Origin: Metabacillus malikii
GTDB taxonomy: Bacteria > Bacillota > Bacilli > Bacillales > Bacillaceae
Length of the DNA: 64,000 nucleotides
Reading direction: 5' to 3'
Assembly (NCBI RefSeq): GCF_030813355.1
Contig: NZ_JAUSUD010000013.1
Location: forward strand, 1 to 64,000
A model generated the notes under the pieces. The model made no database searches. It saw only the letters and a list, made by a program, of their open reading frames with translations, and was not told the DNA's origin. The translations under genes were made by a program, and so were the position numbers. Shown here piece by piece: positions 10,057 to 21,010 of this stretch; position 1 is the first letter of the stretch, and every line of letters begins with the position of its first letter.

Positions 10057-10350
10057 ATGGATAAACAGCCTGTAGAATACTATAAAGATCATGTGAAGCC
10101 AGCACTAAAGAGTAAACTCGAAGAATTTAAAATGCTCGGTTATGCGGAAGTTTCAGAAGAAAAACTATGGGATTTTTTAAAAAATAAGAAATGGAGAAAA
10201 ACAAAAGAATTATCAGTGTATGAAGTAGTCAGTGACGTTTTATCAGTTAAAGTAGGAGAATATATGAATTTTGTAACAGTGGAATCATATAAGAAGGACA
10301 ATTGGTTTGAAAGTGAGGAAGGCAAGGAATTACTAAAAGGACTGATTTAA
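10057..10350 (+). CDS. comN: Post-transcriptional regulator ComN
   Basis: A 97-residue cytoplasmic protein of the family that includes B. subtilis ComN (YrzD), which controls the comE transcript after transcription and interacts with DivIVA. The whole protein is one domain with a helical, lysine-rich first half (EYYKDHVKPALKSK) and a conserved WDFLKNKKW block near residue 43. The ATG has AAGGAGA upstream. Position between spoVB and secDF matches B. subtilis. The target comE operon is not inside the window, but comER, its neighbour, ends at the right edge. Confidence 0.85.
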   Translation: MDKQPVEYYKDHVKPALKSKLEEFKMLGYAEVSEEKLWDFLKNKKWRKTKELSVYEVVSDVLSVKVGEYMNFVTVESYKKDNWFESEEGKELLKGLI

Positions 10351-10352
10351 CA

Positions 10353-10382
10353 TTGCTTAGTTCTACCTATTAAGCGTATAAT
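10353..10382 (+). promoter_or_regulatory. Probable sigma-A promoter of secDF
   Basis: TTGCTT (10353-10358), an 18-nt spacer and TATAAT (10377-10382) lie about 88 nt before the secDF start. Confidence 0.5.
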
Positions 10383-10469
10383 TTTGAATGAGAAAACTTA
10401 AGTTTGTAAAGTAATAATAGAAAAGTTTCAATGACATAATTGTGTTACAGATAGTTAGGAGGATACATA

Positions 10470-12725
10470 ATGGTTAAGCGCGGTCGGATAGTTGCTTTCT
10501 TTCTAATCGTACTACTTGTAGGATCAATAGTCGGTTTATTTACGAATAAAGCAACAAATAATATTATCCTTGGTTTGGATTTACAAGGTGGATTTGAAGT
10601 TTTATATGAAGTAAGTCCAGCGAATGATGGAGACAAAATTACTAAAGAGGTACTTTTGAGTACTGTACAAGCACTCCAAAAAAGAACGAATGTATTAGGT
10701 GTAAGTGAACCTAATATCCAAATCGAAGGAAACGACAGGATACGTGTTCAGCTTGCTGGCGTTACGGACCAAAATAAGGCAAGAGAAATTCTCTCCACAC
10801 AAGCTGAATTAACGTTTCGAGACTACGAAGATAAGAAAATGCTTGACGGTGCCGATTTAAAAGAAGGTGCAGCAAAACAATCTTTTGATGAAAATGGAGC
10901 GCCGAATGTCGTCATAGAATTAAAGGATGCCAATAAATTCAAACAAGTCACACAGGAAATCTCAGGGAATACACCATATAATCAATTGATTATATGGCTT
11001 GATTATGCTGAAGGTGACAAATATCAGGAAGAAATAACAAAAGAAAACCCGAAATACATCTCAGCTCCAAATGTTAATCAAGTATTTAATCAGACAGAAG
11101 TAACAATTGAAGGAAACTTTAGTATCGAAGAAGCGAAAGAACTTGCGGACTTGCTGAACGCTGGCTCATTGCCGGTTAAATTGAAAGAAATATATTCAAC
11201 ATCTGTCGGTGCACAGTTTGGTGAGCAAGCACTTAATGAAACAGTTTTAGCAGGAATTATCGGGATAGCAGTTATTTTCTTATTTATGTTAATTATTTAC
11301 CGCCTACCTGGGTTAATATCGATTATCACATTAACTGCTTATATTTATTTAATTCTCCAAGTGTTTGATTGGATGAATGCAGTTCTGACTCTGCCTGGAA
11401 TTGCAGCACTTATTCTTGGTGTTGGGATGGCAGTTGATGCAAACATATTAACCTTTGAACGAATTAAAGAAGAGATTAAACGTGGAAGAACGGTTCGTTC
11501 TGCATTTAAAGCCGGAACTAGACGTTCATTTACGACAATTCTCGATGCAAATATAACCACAATTCTTGCGGGAGCCGTACTATTTTTCTTCGGATCAAGC
11601 TCGGTTAAAGGCTTTGCAACAATGTTAATACTAAGTATAGTTGTCAGCTTTGTAACTGCAGTATTCCTATCCCGTATTTTATTAGGTTTACTAGTTCAAA
11701 GTCGTTGGCTTGATAAGAAAAAGGGACTCTTTGGTGTGAAGAAGAACCAAATCTTAAGCTTAGATGAATCAGATGATGATACATTAGTCCCGACTATATT
11801 TGACCGGGTTGATTTCGTGAAGCATCATAGAAAATTCTTTGTTGCCTCAACAATTGCAGTAATAGTAGGAATTGTGGTGATATTAGTATTTAGGTTAAAT
11901 TTAGGAATTGACTTTGCGAGTGGGACGAGAATTGATGTCATGGCAGGTAAGACGGTTACGACAGAAGAAATCGTTGATGAAATGGAAAAGTTAGATTTAA
12001 CAATTGAGAAAAGTGATGTTGTATTATCAGGAGCTGAAAATGAGATTGGTGTTATCCGACTCCTTGGTACAATTGATAAGGAAAAGATTGCCGAACTAAA
12101 GGAGCATTTCAAAGGTGTTTATGGTACTGAACCAAATGTGAGCACGGTTTCACCAACAGTTGGTAAGGAACTAGCACAAAATGCGTTAATTGGTGTACTC
12201 ATTGCTTCAATTGGAATTATCATTTATGTCTCACTTCGCTTTGAGTTTTATATGGCATTAGCATCGGTTATCGCTTTACTACATGATGCGTTTTTCATTA
12301 TTGCCTTTTTCAGTATCACTAGATTAGAAGTTGACATTACCTTTATTGCAGCAGTATTAACAATCGTAGGTTACTCTATAAATGATACAATTGTAACCTT
12401 TGACAGAATCCGTGAAATGCAGAAGAAAATAAAAGTAAAAACTGTTGATGACTTAAAACTTATTGTAAATCGTAGTTTACAGCAAACATTTACACGCTCG
12501 TTAAATACTGTATTAACTGTCGTCATTGCAGTTGTCGCATTACTGATTTTTGGTAGCTCGTCAATTTCAAACTTTTCAATTGCTTTACTTGTAGGGTTAG
12601 TTTGCGGGACCTATTCTTCATTGTTTATCGCAGCTCAGCTTTGGTTAGTTTGGAAAGGTAAGCAACTAAATAAAAAGAAAGAAGCTCCTCAATCAGCTTC
12701 AATAAACGATGAACCACAAGTATAA
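10470..12725 (+). CDS. secDF: Fused protein translocase subunits SecD and SecF
   Basis: RND-family proton-driven motor that assists late steps of Sec export. The 751-residue protein is the natural Bacillus fusion. The SecD half (1 to about 415) has a first membrane helix, the P1 head and the block GLDLQGGFEVLYEV near residue 35. A linker around 420-445 leads to the SecF half with LNLGIDFASGTRIDV near 485 and a second set of six membrane helices. There are twelve membrane segments in total. The ATG follows TTAGGAGGAT. YajC, its partner, is encoded at 6604-6864. A terminator follows. Confidence 0.96.
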   Translation: MVKRGRIVAFFLIVLLVGSIVGLFTNKATNNIILGLDLQGGFEVLYEVSPANDGDKITKEVLLSTVQALQKRTNVLGVSEPNIQIEGNDRIRVQLAGVTDQNKAREILSTQAELTFRDYEDKKMLDGADLKEGAAKQSFDENGAPNVVIELKDANKFKQVTQEISGNTPYNQLIIWLDYAEGDKYQEEITKENPKYISAPNVNQVFNQTEVTIEGNFSIEEAKELADLLNAGSLPVKLKEIYSTSVGAQFGEQALNETVLAGIIGIAVIFLFMLIIYRLPGLISIITLTAYIYLILQVFDWMNAVLTLPGIAALILGVGMAVDANILTFERIKEEIKRGRTVRSAFKAGTRRSFTTILDANITTILAGAVLFFFGSSSVKGFATMLILSIVVSFVTAVFLSRILLGLLVQSRWLDKKKGLFGVKKNQILSLDESDDDTLVPTIFDRVDFVKHHRKFFVASTIAVIVGIVVILVFRLNLGIDFASGTRIDVMAGKTVTTEEIVDEMEKLDLTIEKSDVVLSGAENEIGVIRLLGTIDKEKIAELKEHFKGVYGTEPNVSTVSPTVGKELAQNALIGVLIASIGIIIYVSLRFEFYMALASVIALLHDAFFIIAFFSITRLEVDITFIAAVLTIVGYSINDTIVTFDRIREMQKKIKVKTVDDLKLIVNRSLQQTFTRSLNTVLTVVIAVVALLIFGSSSISNFSIALLVGLVCGTYSSLFIAAQLWLVWKGKQLNKKKEAPQSASINDEPQV

Positions 12726-12732
12726 CCATTAA

Positions 12733-12769
12733 TGAGTTAACCCTTCCAAATAGGGTTAGCTCTTTTTTT
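12733..12769 (+). terminator. Terminator after secDF
   Basis: GAGTTAACCCT pairs with AGGGTTAGCTC, followed by seven T. Confidence 0.88.
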
Positions 12770-12820
12770 ATATTTTCATTTGTTGGTTACACTAAATGTA
12801 CATAAGAAAGAGGTGAAAAG

Positions 12821-13717
12821 ATGAGTGAGAAAGATCGTTTCAAACAGGCAGAATTTGCAGCGATAGTCGGTGTTGTAGGTAATATTTTACTTGCGATCGT
12901 AAAGGGTGTAGTTGGTGTCATTTCAGATAGTCGGGCATTAGTTGCTGATGCAGTTCATTCTGCTTCAGATGTTGTCGGGTCGTTAGCTGTATTTATCGGA
13001 GTGAGGGCAGCGAAACAACCGCCTGATGAAGATCATCCGTATGGTCATGGAAAAGCTGAATCAATTGCAGCAATTATAGTAGCGGTTTTATTATTTTTAG
13101 TTGGTTTAGAAATTGGAAAGTCATCTGTTGAGGCATTTTTTGCTGAAATAGAAGCACCAAGGATACTGGCAATCTATGCTGTGGTATTATCAATTGTTGT
13201 AAAAGAGTGGATGTTTCAATATAAGTTCCGATTGGGTAAAAGAATTAATAGTGATGCAATCATCGCTAATGCTTACGAACATCGGTCAGACGTATATTCT
13301 TCAATTGCTGCGTTAATTGGGATTGGTGCAGCAGTGTTCGGACCCAGGTTTGGATTCGATTGGTTAGTTTATGCTGACCCTGTTGCAGGTTTATTTGTCT
13401 CTATTCTTGTCATAAGAATGGCATGGAAAATTGGTGCTGAATCCATTCACACTACTCTTGATCATGTTCTACATGAGGAAGAAGTTGTTGGCCTTAAAGA
13501 ATCAGTCAAAAAAATTGTGGAAGTAAAGCAGATTGATGAACTTCATGCTCGCGAACATGGGCATTATGTGATAGTAGATATTAAAGTTTCTGTAGATCCG
13601 AAAATGACTGTTGAGGAAGGTCATCGAATTGGAAAGCTCGTTAAGCAAAAATTAATGGAAGAACATGACCATGTACAAAATGTATTCGTACATATAAATC
13701 CATACTCTCCAACATGA
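12821..13717 (+). CDS. Cation diffusion facilitator family metal transporter
   Basis: A 298-residue CDF-type antiporter that exports divalent metals such as Zn, Fe or Mn in exchange for protons. Six membrane segments fill residues 12-205. Metal-site residues are seen in segment II (ALVADAVHSASD, near residues 40-52), in HPYGHGKAE after segment II, and in segment V (ANAYEHRSD, near 150). The cytoplasmic C-terminal domain (210-298) has LDHVLHEE and HYVIVDI with histidines typical of the family. The metal specificity cannot be read. It overlaps nothing and precedes the LapA-type gene by 14 nt. B. subtilis lacks this gene at this place, so it is an insertion or replacement. Confidence 0.88.
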   Translation: MSEKDRFKQAEFAAIVGVVGNILLAIVKGVVGVISDSRALVADAVHSASDVVGSLAVFIGVRAAKQPPDEDHPYGHGKAESIAAIIVAVLLFLVGLEIGKSSVEAFFAEIEAPRILAIYAVVLSIVVKEWMFQYKFRLGKRINSDAIIANAYEHRSDVYSSIAALIGIGAAVFGPRFGFDWLVYADPVAGLFVSILVIRMAWKIGAESIHTTLDHVLHEEEVVGLKESVKKIVEVKQIDELHAREHGHYVIVDIKVSVDPKMTVEEGHRIGKLVKQKLMEEHDHVQNVFVHINPYSPT

Positions 13718-13731
13718 AAGGAAGGCATCTA

Positions 13732-14034
13732 ATGAAACGACAATGGAGTATCGTCATTGCAATATTATTTGCACTCATTATCGCCATTTTTGCTGTGATT
13801 AATGTTGAACCTGTACAGGTCGATTATCTATTCGGACAAGCAGAATGGCCACTTGTCCTCATTATACTCGGCTCAGTATTAATGGGAGGCTTTTTAATTG
13901 CTACAACCGGATTTATCCGTATAGTTGCACTGCAACGAAAACTTAAAATGGTTGAAAAAGAAAATCAATTATTAAAGGAAAAGTTAGAAAATGATCAAAT
14001 GGTAATTGCTCCTCATGATACAGTGGAGGAGTAA
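13732..14034 (+). CDS. yrvD: LapA-domain membrane protein YrvD
   Basis: A 100-residue protein with two membrane segments (about 6-25 and 40-62), the family motif NVEPVQVDYLFG between them, and a C-terminal coiled coil (about 66-92, LKMVEKENQLLKEKLEND). LapA/YciM-type proteins are implicated in envelope assembly in other bacteria; in Bacillus the function is unknown. The ATG at 13732 follows AAAGGAAGG. An ATG at 13714 overlaps the upstream stop but has no ribosome binding site. Position before recJ matches B. subtilis yrvD. Confidence 0.8.
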   Translation: MKRQWSIVIAILFALIIAIFAVINVEPVQVDYLFGQAEWPLVLIILGSVLMGGFLIATTGFIRIVALQRKLKMVEKENQLLKEKLENDQMVIAPHDTVEE

Positions 14035-14126
14035 ATTTACCCAAAACTAAACTATCTATTGCCAATAACCTTAAATTGAAACCCCTTTGTCGTTTTAGTA
14101 TAATAGAACGGTTGAGGGGTGAAATT

Positions 14127-16490
14127 ATGTTAAAGGCAAAAACTCGGTGGATGATAAAAGAGTCAAATGAGGAATTGATAAATAGATTTATGAACGAACT
14201 ATCATTAACACCACTTGTTGCTTCATTACTGGTGAATCGTGGTATTACTTCAAACGATGAAGCAAGAGAATTTTTACAAGCTGGTTTGAAGTCCTTTCAC
14301 GACCCTTTTTTACTAAAGGATATGGATAAGGCTGTTAGCCGTATAAAACAGGCAATTGAAAAAAATGAAATGATATTAATATATGGAGACTATGATGCTG
14401 ATGGTGTTAGTAGTACGACCGTACTTATCACAACATTACGTGAGTTAGGGGCAAATGTAGAATTTTATATTCCTAATCGATTTACTGAAGGATATGGGCC
14501 AAACGAGGCTGCTTTCCGATTTGCTCATGATAATGGTTTTTCGTTAATTATTACAGTTGATACAGGTATTGCAGCAGTACATGAAGCGAGCATTGCTAAA
14601 GAGCTTGGAATGGATTTAATTATTACTGATCACCATGAACCTGGACCAGTGTTACCAGATGCTATAGCGATTATCCATCCGAAGCAACCTGATTGTCCAT
14701 ACCCGTTTAAAGAACTGGCAGGAGTAGGGGTGGCCTTTAAATTATCTCATGCATTACTAGGTGAACTGCCTACTAATCTGTTGGAAATAGCTGCGATTGG
14801 TACGATTGCCGATTTAGTTTCTTTACACGGTGAAAATCGTGTAATAGCTAAATTAGGATTAAAACAGATGCAATCAACTAATCGGGTTGGATTAAAAGCT
14901 CTCTTAAAGATAGCCAAAGTTGAAAGCAACGCGATTAATGAAGAAACAATCGGTTTTGCTATTGCACCACGAATAAATGCGGTTGGTAGATTGCAATCTG
15001 CTGACCCAGCAGTCGATTTATTATTATCTGAAGATGAAGATGAGGCACTATACATTGCTGAAGAAATAGACTCCTTAAATAAAGAAAGACAAAAACTAGT
15101 TAACTCTATGACAGAGGAAGCTGTTGCAGAGGTCGAGACAAATTATCCGATTGATGAGTATCCGGTTTTAGTCATTGCAAAGGAAGATTGGAATGCAGGT
15201 GTTGTCGGTATTGTAGCATCCCGACTCGTTGAAAAGTACTACCGACCTACAATAGTATTAAGTATTGATCGTGAAAAAGGGATCGCAAAAGGTTCAGCAA
15301 GAAGTATTGCAGGTTTTGACCTTTTTGCGAACTTATCAACTTGCCGAGAGATACTCCCTCATTTTGGTGGTCATCCGATGGCTGCAGGTATGACGTTAAA
15401 TATCGATGATGTAGATGAACTTCGTAACCGTTTAGTACAGTTAGCGAAACAGCAATTATCAGATGCTGATTTCATTCCAATTACAAATGTTGATGTATGC
15501 TGTAAATTGGAGGATATCTCAATTGAAGCGATTGAGGAAATGAATAAACTCGCCCCATTTGGAATGCATAATCCTAAACCTGTTATCCAACTTGAAGATG
15601 TAAAATTAGCAAATATCCGAAAAATTGGTTCTGAGCAAAATCATCTAAAACTTGTATTGGAGCAGGAGGATTTGCAGTTAGATAGTGTTGGTTTCGGGTT
15701 AGGTCATATCCACGATGAGCTATCACCATCTATTACATTATCGGCGATTGGGGAACTTTCTATTAATGAGTGGAATAACTTTAGGAAACCGCAATTAATG
15801 CTTCAAGATGTAAGTGTAGATAAATGGCAGTTATTTGATTATCGTGGAACAAAAAATATGGACAAGTTATTGAAAATGTTTGTTACGAAGGATCAGGACA
15901 GTCAAATCATCTCGTTTCAAGAAAAAACGTTCGAATATTTAAAACAAAATGGCTATGAACAAAATGCTGTGTTAGTAAGGCAAGTTGCTGATGCAGTACA
16001 GTTAAATGTTCATCATACTCCAGTTGTTTTACTAGATTTACCAGATTCTATGGATACACTTCTATCGATATTTAAACAAGGAATACCTTCAAGAATATAT
16101 TCAATATTTTATCAAGAAGCTGAACACTTTTTCTCTACAATTCCGACAAGGGATCATTTTAAATGGTTTTATGCATTCTTATTGAAAAAAGGACCGTTTA
16201 ACCTAAGAGAACAAGGAGAACAGCTCGCTAAGTATAAAGGATGGACAAAAGAAACGATTGTATTTATGTCAAAGGTGTTTTTTGAACTAGAATTTGTTAC
16301 AATAGAAAATGGTGTTATTTCGACAAATTCCACAAAACAAAAACGAGATTTAACAGAGTCGAAAACATATCAGCAAAAGCAAATGCAATTAGAACTGGAA
16401 AAAACGCTATTATATACATCATATATGCAACTTAAGCAATGGTTCGAAGACCAATTTGAGTCAATAAACGATGCACTTGTGAATGTATAA
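14127..16490 (+). CDS. recJ: Single-stranded-DNA-specific exonuclease RecJ
   Basis: 5' to 3' exonuclease acting on single-stranded DNA in recombination and repair. The 787-residue protein has the DHH phosphoesterase core with DYDADGVSS (88-96) and TDHHEPG (167-173), the DHHA1 block with GGHPMAAG near 430, the OB domain near 455-560, and the Firmicute-type C-terminal extension (about 565-787). The ATG at 14127 has GAGGGGTGA directly upstream; an in-frame ATG at 14076 lacks one. apt follows after 14 nt, suggesting co-transcription. Confidence 0.95.
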   Translation: MLKAKTRWMIKESNEELINRFMNELSLTPLVASLLVNRGITSNDEAREFLQAGLKSFHDPFLLKDMDKAVSRIKQAIEKNEMILIYGDYDADGVSSTTVLITTLRELGANVEFYIPNRFTEGYGPNEAAFRFAHDNGFSLIITVDTGIAAVHEASIAKELGMDLIITDHHEPGPVLPDAIAIIHPKQPDCPYPFKELAGVGVAFKLSHALLGELPTNLLEIAAIGTIADLVSLHGENRVIAKLGLKQMQSTNRVGLKALLKIAKVESNAINEETIGFAIAPRINAVGRLQSADPAVDLLLSEDEDEALYIAEEIDSLNKERQKLVNSMTEEAVAEVETNYPIDEYPVLVIAKEDWNAGVVGIVASRLVEKYYRPTIVLSIDREKGIAKGSARSIAGFDLFANLSTCREILPHFGGHPMAAGMTLNIDDVDELRNRLVQLAKQQLSDADFIPITNVDVCCKLEDISIEAIEEMNKLAPFGMHNPKPVIQLEDVKLANIRKIGSEQNHLKLVLEQEDLQLDSVGFGLGHIHDELSPSITLSAIGELSINEWNNFRKPQLMLQDVSVDKWQLFDYRGTKNMDKLLKMFVTKDQDSQIISFQEKTFEYLKQNGYEQNAVLVRQVADAVQLNVHHTPVVLLDLPDSMDTLLSIFKQGIPSRIYSIFYQEAEHFFSTIPTRDHFKWFYAFLLKKGPFNLREQGEQLAKYKGWTKETIVFMSKVFFELEFVTIENGVISTNSTKQKRDLTESKTYQQKQMQLELEKTLLYTSYMQLKQWFEDQFESINDALVNV

Positions 16491-16504
16491 GGAGGATAAT
16501 AAAA

Positions 16505-17017
16505 ATGGATTTAAAGCAATTTGTAACAGTCGTGCCGGATTATCCAAAGCCAGGCATTCAATTTAAAGATATTACGACTTTAATGGATAATGGTGATGCA
16601 TATAAATATGCTACAGACCAGATTGTAGAGTATGCTCGAGAAAAAGAAATTGAGCTTGTTGTTGGTCCTGAAGCTAGAGGATTTATCATTGGGTGCCCTG
16701 TTGCATATTCATTAGGTCTTGGCTTTGCACCTGTACGTAAGGAAGGTAAGCTTCCTAGAGAAGTCATTAAAGTCGAATACGGGCTTGAATATGGTAAAGA
16801 TGTACTTACGATTCATAAAGATGCTATTAAGCCTGGTCAGCGCGTGTTGATTACAGATGACTTATTAGCAACAGGTGGTACAATTGAAGCAACGATAAAG
16901 CTTGTTGAAGAATTAGGTGGGGTTGTGGCAGGTATTGCCTTTTTGATTGAATTATCCTACCTTGAGGGACGAAAATTACTAGATGGTTATGATGTTTTAA
17001 CATTAATGAAGTTTTAA
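16505..17017 (+). CDS. apt: Adenine phosphoribosyltransferase
   Basis: Salvages adenine to AMP with PRPP. The 170-residue length is normal. The PRPP-binding loop [14 protein letters not shown] is at residues 113-126, the N-terminal [14 protein letters not shown] block at 11-24, and GPEARGF at 54-60. It follows recJ closely, with AAGGAGGAT at the junction, and ends in a terminator before relA, the same order as in B. subtilis. Confidence 0.95.
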   Translation: MDLKQFVTVVPDYPKPGIQFKDITTLMDNGDAYKYATDQIVEYAREKEIELVVGPEARGFIIGCPVAYSLGLGFAPVRKEGKLPREVIKVEYGLEYGKDVLTIHKDAIKPGQRVLITDDLLATGGTIEATIKLVEELGGVVAGIAFLIELSYLEGRKLLDGYDVLTLMKF

Positions 17018-17021
17018 CGAT

Positions 17022-17049
17022 AAAAGCACTCTTTACGGGTGCTTTTTTT
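17022..17049 (+). terminator. Terminator after apt
   Basis: AAAAGCAC pairs with GTGCTTTT, followed by T-rich sequence. The rest of the 17050-17286 gap is AT-rich leader of relA in which I could not fix a promoter. Confidence 0.75.
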
Positions 17050-17286
17050 CTAAAAGTTGTTTTTACTCTTTTCTAAAGATTCTTTATTAAATGAATGTAT
17101 CTTTCAACTATCGTTTTTAAGGGTATGACCTAATTTCGTATCCATACTATAAAAAAGATATTTTTTCTTTACATCTTTCTATTTTTTATTGATAATAGTT
17201 ACAATATAGTAAGTTTTCTAATTGGAAATAGTTATAATACATGTTAAATATCGTAAATAAAGTTTTTAATATAAAAAGGTGATTCC

Positions 17287-19491
17287 ATGGCAAATGAACA
17301 AGTATTATCTTCTGAGCAAGTAATTGAAAAGGCCAAACGATATCTCCCAAGTGAGGATATTGTTTTTATCCAACGTGCCTATGACTATGCAGAAGAGGCA
17401 CATCGGGAACAATTTAGGAAATCAGGTGAACCTTATATCATCCATCCGATTCAAGTTGCGGGAATATTAGTTGATTTGGAAATGGATCCGTCTACAATTG
17501 CGGGTGGATTTTTACATGATGTCGTGGAAGACACCGAGGCTACCCTAGACGATTTAAGGAAAGAATTTAATGACGAAGTAGCAATGCTAGTTGACGGGGT
17601 AACAAAACTAGGAAAAATCAAATATAAATCCCAAGAAGAACAACAAGCAGAAAATCATCGAAAAATGTTTGTGGCAATGGCGCAAGATATCCGAGTTATT
17701 TTAATAAAACTTGCTGATCGTCTACACAATATGCGTACACTGAAACATTTACCTCAAGAAAAGCAAAGAAGAATTTCCAATGAAACACTTGAGATTTTTG
17801 CACCACTAGCACACCGTTTGGGTATTTCAAAAATTAAGTGGGAGCTAGAGGATACTTCTCTTCGCTATTTAAATCCACAACAATATTATCGAATTGTAAA
17901 TTTAATGAAGAAAAAACGTCAAGAACGATTAGAATACCTTGATCAAGTAATCAATGAAGTCCGTGAACGAGTTGATGAAGTGAACATTGAAGCAGAGTTT
18001 TCGGGTAGACCAAAACATATTTATAGTATCTATCGAAAAATGGTTCTCCAAAATAAGCAGTTCAATGAAATTTATGATTTATTAGCTGTTCGAATTGTCG
18101 TCAACAGTATTAAGGATTGCTATGCAGTACTTGGTATTATCCATACATGTTGGAAACCGATGCCAGGCAGGTTTAAAGACTATATTGCCATGCCTAAACC
18201 TAATATGTATCAATCACTTCATACTACAGTTATTGGACCAAAAGGAGACCCACTTGAAGTACAAATTCGTACATTTGAAATGCACCAAATCGCAGAATAC
18301 GGGATTGCAGCACATTGGGCTTATAAAGAGGGAAAACATGTAGATGAAAAGACAACATTAGACAAGAAACTCTCATGGTTTAGAGAGATATTAGAGTTTC
18401 AAAATGATGTAACAAATGCGGAAGAGTTCATGGAGTCATTAAAGATTGACCTTTTCTCCGACATGGTCTTTATCTTTACTCCAAAAGGTGATGTTATTGA
18501 ACTACCTTCTGGTTCGGTCCCAATTGATTTTGCCTACCGGATACATTCTGAAATAGGAAATAAAACGATTGGTGCAAAAATTAACGGGAAAATGGTGACA
18601 CTTGACTATAAACTCAAAACAGGTGACATCATTGAAATTCTTACATCAAAACATTCGTATGGACCAAGTCAAGATTGGTTGAAATTAGCACAAACTTCCC
18701 AAGCGAAAAATAAAATCCGTCAATTCTTTAAAAAGCAACGACGTGAGGAAAATGTCGAAAAGGGAAAAGAGATGGTTGAGAAGGAAATTAAAAATCTCGA
18801 CTTCGATATTAAGCAAGTAATGACAGCAGATAATTTACAAAGAGTTGCAGAGAAATTTAATTTCGCTAATGAAGAGGATATGTATGCAGCTGTTGGGTAT
18901 AACGGAGTAACCGCCCTCCAAGTTGCAAACCGTTTAACTGAAAAATGGCGAAAGATACGTGATAAAGAAGAACAAGAGAAAAATATTCAAGAAGTCGTGA
19001 AAGATACGAAACAGTTCCCAACAACAGCTAGAAAGCGTGACGCTGGTGTTCAAGTTAAAGGAATCGATAATCTGCTTATCCGTCTATCAAAATGTTGTAA
19101 CCCTGTCCCTGGAGATGATATCGTAGGATTTATCACAAAAGGCAGAGGTGTATCTGTTCATAGGGAAGATTGTCCGAATGTTCATACTGAGGATGCAAAA
19201 GAGCGCCTAATCGATGTAGAATGGGAAAACCACGCTTCAACAACACGTAAAGAATATAACGTCGAAATCGAAATCCTAGGCTATGACCGTCGTGGATTAT
19301 TAAATGAAGTGTTACAAGCTGTAAATGAAACGAAAACTAACATCTCTTCTGTTTCTGGTAAATCAGACCGAAATAAAGTAGCGACGATAAACATGGCGAT
19401 CGCAATTTCTAATATTAACCATCTGCATAAAGTAGTAGAAAGAATAAAGCAAATTTCTGATATTTATTCAGTGCGAAGAGTCATGAACTAA
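17287..19491 (+). CDS. relA: Bifunctional (p)ppGpp synthetase/hydrolase Rel
   Basis: Makes and degrades the stringent-response alarmone (p)ppGpp. The 734-residue protein has the HD hydrolase domain with HDVVED at 77-82, the synthetase domain (about 240-350, starting near [13 protein letters not shown]), the TGS domain (about 395-455), a zinc-finger-like region with CCNPVPGD near 600, and a C-terminal ACT domain (about 655-734). Intact HDxxED indicates an active hydrolase. The ATG follows AAAAGGTGA. dtd follows after 32 nt. The product controls transcription and nucleotide pools, linking it to apt upstream. Confidence 0.96.
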   Translation: MANEQVLSSEQVIEKAKRYLPSEDIVFIQRAYDYAEEAHREQFRKSGEPYIIHPIQVAGILVDLEMDPSTIAGGFLHDVVEDTEATLDDLRKEFNDEVAMLVDGVTKLGKIKYKSQEEQQAENHRKMFVAMAQDIRVILIKLADRLHNMRTLKHLPQEKQRRISNETLEIFAPLAHRLGISKIKWELEDTSLRYLNPQQYYRIVNLMKKKRQERLEYLDQVINEVRERVDEVNIEAEFSGRPKHIYSIYRKMVLQNKQFNEIYDLLAVRIVVNSIKDCYAVLGIIHTCWKPMPGRFKDYIAMPKPNMYQSLHTTVIGPKGDPLEVQIRTFEMHQIAEYGIAAHWAYKEGKHVDEKTTLDKKLSWFREILEFQNDVTNAEEFMESLKIDLFSDMVFIFTPKGDVIELPSGSVPIDFAYRIHSEIGNKTIGAKINGKMVTLDYKLKTGDIIEILTSKHSYGPSQDWLKLAQTSQAKNKIRQFFKKQRREENVEKGKEMVEKEIKNLDFDIKQVMTADNLQRVAEKFNFANEEDMYAAVGYNGVTALQVANRLTEKWRKIRDKEEQEKNIQEVVKDTKQFPTTARKRDAGVQVKGIDNLLIRLSKCCNPVPGDDIVGFITKGRGVSVHREDCPNVHTEDAKERLIDVEWENHASTTRKEYNVEIEILGYDRRGLLNEVLQAVNETKTNISSVSGKSDRNKVATINMAIAISNINHLHKVVERIKQISDIYSVRRVMN

Positions 19492-19523
19492 TTTGTAAAA
19501 TATTTATATAAGGATTGAGTATT

Positions 19524-19964
19524 TTGAAAATAGTAATACAACGGGCTGAAAATGCAAAGGTTATCGTAAATGAAGAGGTTGTAGGAAAAATCGAACAAGG
19601 AGTAATGGTACTTGTCGGGATTACACACGACGATACAGTGGCTGATGCAGATTACTTAGCAGATAAAGTAGCTAACTTACGAATCTTTGAAGATGAAGCA
19701 GGTAAAATGAACCTCTCCTTGCTTGATATTCAGGGACAAGTATTGTCTGTCTCACAATTTACGTTATATGGAGATTGCCGAAAAGGTAGACGTCCTAATT
19801 TTATGAATGCAGCAAAGCCTGATATTGCAAATGAATTATATGAAACCTTTAATCAAAAATTACGGGATAGAGGCGTACATGTTGAAACAGGTTCATTTGG
19901 TGCAATGATGAACGTTCAATTTACGAATGTCGGTCCAGTTACATTAATTTTAGAGAGTAAATAA
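19524..19964 (+). CDS. dtd: D-aminoacyl-tRNA deacylase
   Basis: Hydrolyses D-amino acids wrongly attached to tRNA. The 146-residue protein carries the two diagnostic cross-subunit motifs, [18 protein letters not shown] near residues 74-91 and [10 protein letters not shown] at the C-terminus. The TTG at 19524 follows AAGGATTGAG and gives the family's usual N-terminus; a TTG at 19515 sits inside that ribosome binding site. It trails relA, as in most Bacillus. Confidence 0.94.
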   Translation: MKIVIQRAENAKVIVNEEVVGKIEQGVMVLVGITHDDTVADADYLADKVANLRIFEDEAGKMNLSLLDIQGQVLSVSQFTLYGDCRKGRRPNFMNAAKPDIANELYETFNQKLRDRGVHVETGSFGAMMNVQFTNVGPVTLILESK

Positions 19965-19967
19965 AAT

Positions 19968-20026
19968 GTAGTCTTAATGATCATCTATTTCCATAAATGT
20001 ATGATGATCTTAAGACTACTTTTTTT
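19968..20026 (+). terminator. Terminator after dtd
   Basis: GTAGTCTTAATGATCATC pairs with GATGATCTTAAGACTAC with one bulge, followed by seven T. The stem is unusually long. Confidence 0.88.
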
Positions 20027-20114
20027 AGTTTTTTCCATTTAATGGAAAGAGTCATGCCTATTCATAATTACCATAAGTTAGTACTAATAAGAATCTTACA
20101 CTCTATAGCTTTTT

Positions 20115-20525
20115 TTAACATTTTTTCAAATCATCATTTAATTTCCGTGCCTGATTTTTAAAATAAAGATAAAAAGCAGTCCAAATACCAGCATATACAA
20201 CGATCGCACTAAAAATCGTTAACAGGATAATATTCGTATTAAACGGGATCCAACCGATGGTCAATGCCAAGATGAAATAAAGCACTAATACTGTTACAAA
20301 GTGAAGGATTGTTTGTTGTGATAGTGTCAGTTTTCTTATTTCAAAATACATAGGGCTTACTATGAAGAACCAGCCACAGAACAGCGATCCTAATGAATTT
20401 TTCAAAAATAAATCTCCGTCAATCGCCTCAAGGCCTCCGACAAGGAATAGTAGATTTGTAACGACAACTGCCACAATCGCTCCAAAACATATACCAATGA
20501 AACTTCTCATAATAAAACTTTTCAT
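20115..20525 (-). CDS. DUF3021 family membrane protein, partner of a LytTR regulator
   Basis: A 136-residue protein with four hydrophobic segments (about 7-27, 42-62, 72-92 and 98-120) and a basic C-terminal tail. DUF3021 proteins are typically encoded beside a LytTR DNA-binding protein and may act as its membrane anti-activator, as in the LtrBC-type pairs. That role is inferred. Its ATG has AGGAGGTAATTAAA upstream, and the LytTR gene ends 5 nt before it. No ABC transporter genes, which often accompany such pairs, are next to it. The pair is not at this place in B. subtilis. Confidence 0.75.
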   Translation of the reverse strand: MKSFIMRSFIGICFGAIVAVVVTNLLFLVGGLEAIDGDLFLKNSLGSLFCGWFFIVSPMYFEIRKLTLSQQTILHFVTVLVLYFILALTIGWIPFNTNIILLTIFSAIVVYAGIWTAFYLYFKNQARKLNDDLKKC

Positions 20526-20530
20526 TTTAA

Positions 20531-20980
20531 TTACCTCCTATTAAATTTTAAGGCTTCTCTAATTGCAGGTACATAGGTACGCGACACATACTCCTTCTTA
20601 CCGGATTTAAAATAAACGCAAAGTGTACCATTGAATGATGCTTCAAAGCGGCTCAATTCATATAAATTGGCAATCACGGATTTAGACAATCGGATAAATT
20701 TATGTGCAGGAAGCAAAGCCTCAAGCTCATATAATTTTTCCTTTAAAATATATGAATCTGTGGCCGTTACAGCAAATACTCGGTCTTTTTCAGTATGAAA
20801 ATAATGAATATCAAACGGTTTGAGAATATATTGCATGTCGCCCTTTTTACCGACTATAAATTCTGTCTCCTCACTCTGAAGAAAATCGATTAGTTTCTGA
20901 ATTCTCTCGTTTATTTCAGGAGCTTCTATCGTAATCTTCGTTTCCTTTGTTGACTTATCGATGTTTAGATATAGTTTCAT
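20531..20980 (-). CDS. LytTR-domain DNA-binding transcriptional regulator
   Basis: A 149-residue regulator with an N-terminal region (1-50) and a C-terminal LytTR domain (about 55-147) with DIHYFHTEKDRVFAVT, LLPAHKFIRLSKSVIANL and YVSRTYVPAIREAL. No receiver domain is present, so it is not a classical response regulator. ATG at 20980 starts the family-like MKLYLNIDKSTKE sequence. ATG at 21010 also opens the frame, but a strong AAGGAGGT lies near 21041-21048 with no usable start at normal distance. An inverted repeat TTACGG-N28-CCGTAA at 21062-21101 upstream could be an operator. Confidence 0.78.
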   Translation of the reverse strand: MKLYLNIDKSTKETKITIEAPEINERIQKLIDFLQSEETEFIVGKKGDMQYILKPFDIHYFHTEKDRVFAVTATDSYILKEKLYELEALLPAHKFIRLSKSVIANLYELSRFEASFNGTLCVYFKSGKKEYVSRTYVPAIREALKFNRR

Positions 20981-21010
20981 AATTTCATACCCCATTTCTT
21001 TGTTGAACAT

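Noticed and set aside
17050-17286. Sigma-A promoter for relA
   Set aside because: TATAAT-like stretches exist (for example 17233-17238), but no -35 at 16-18 nt is convincing, so none was listed.
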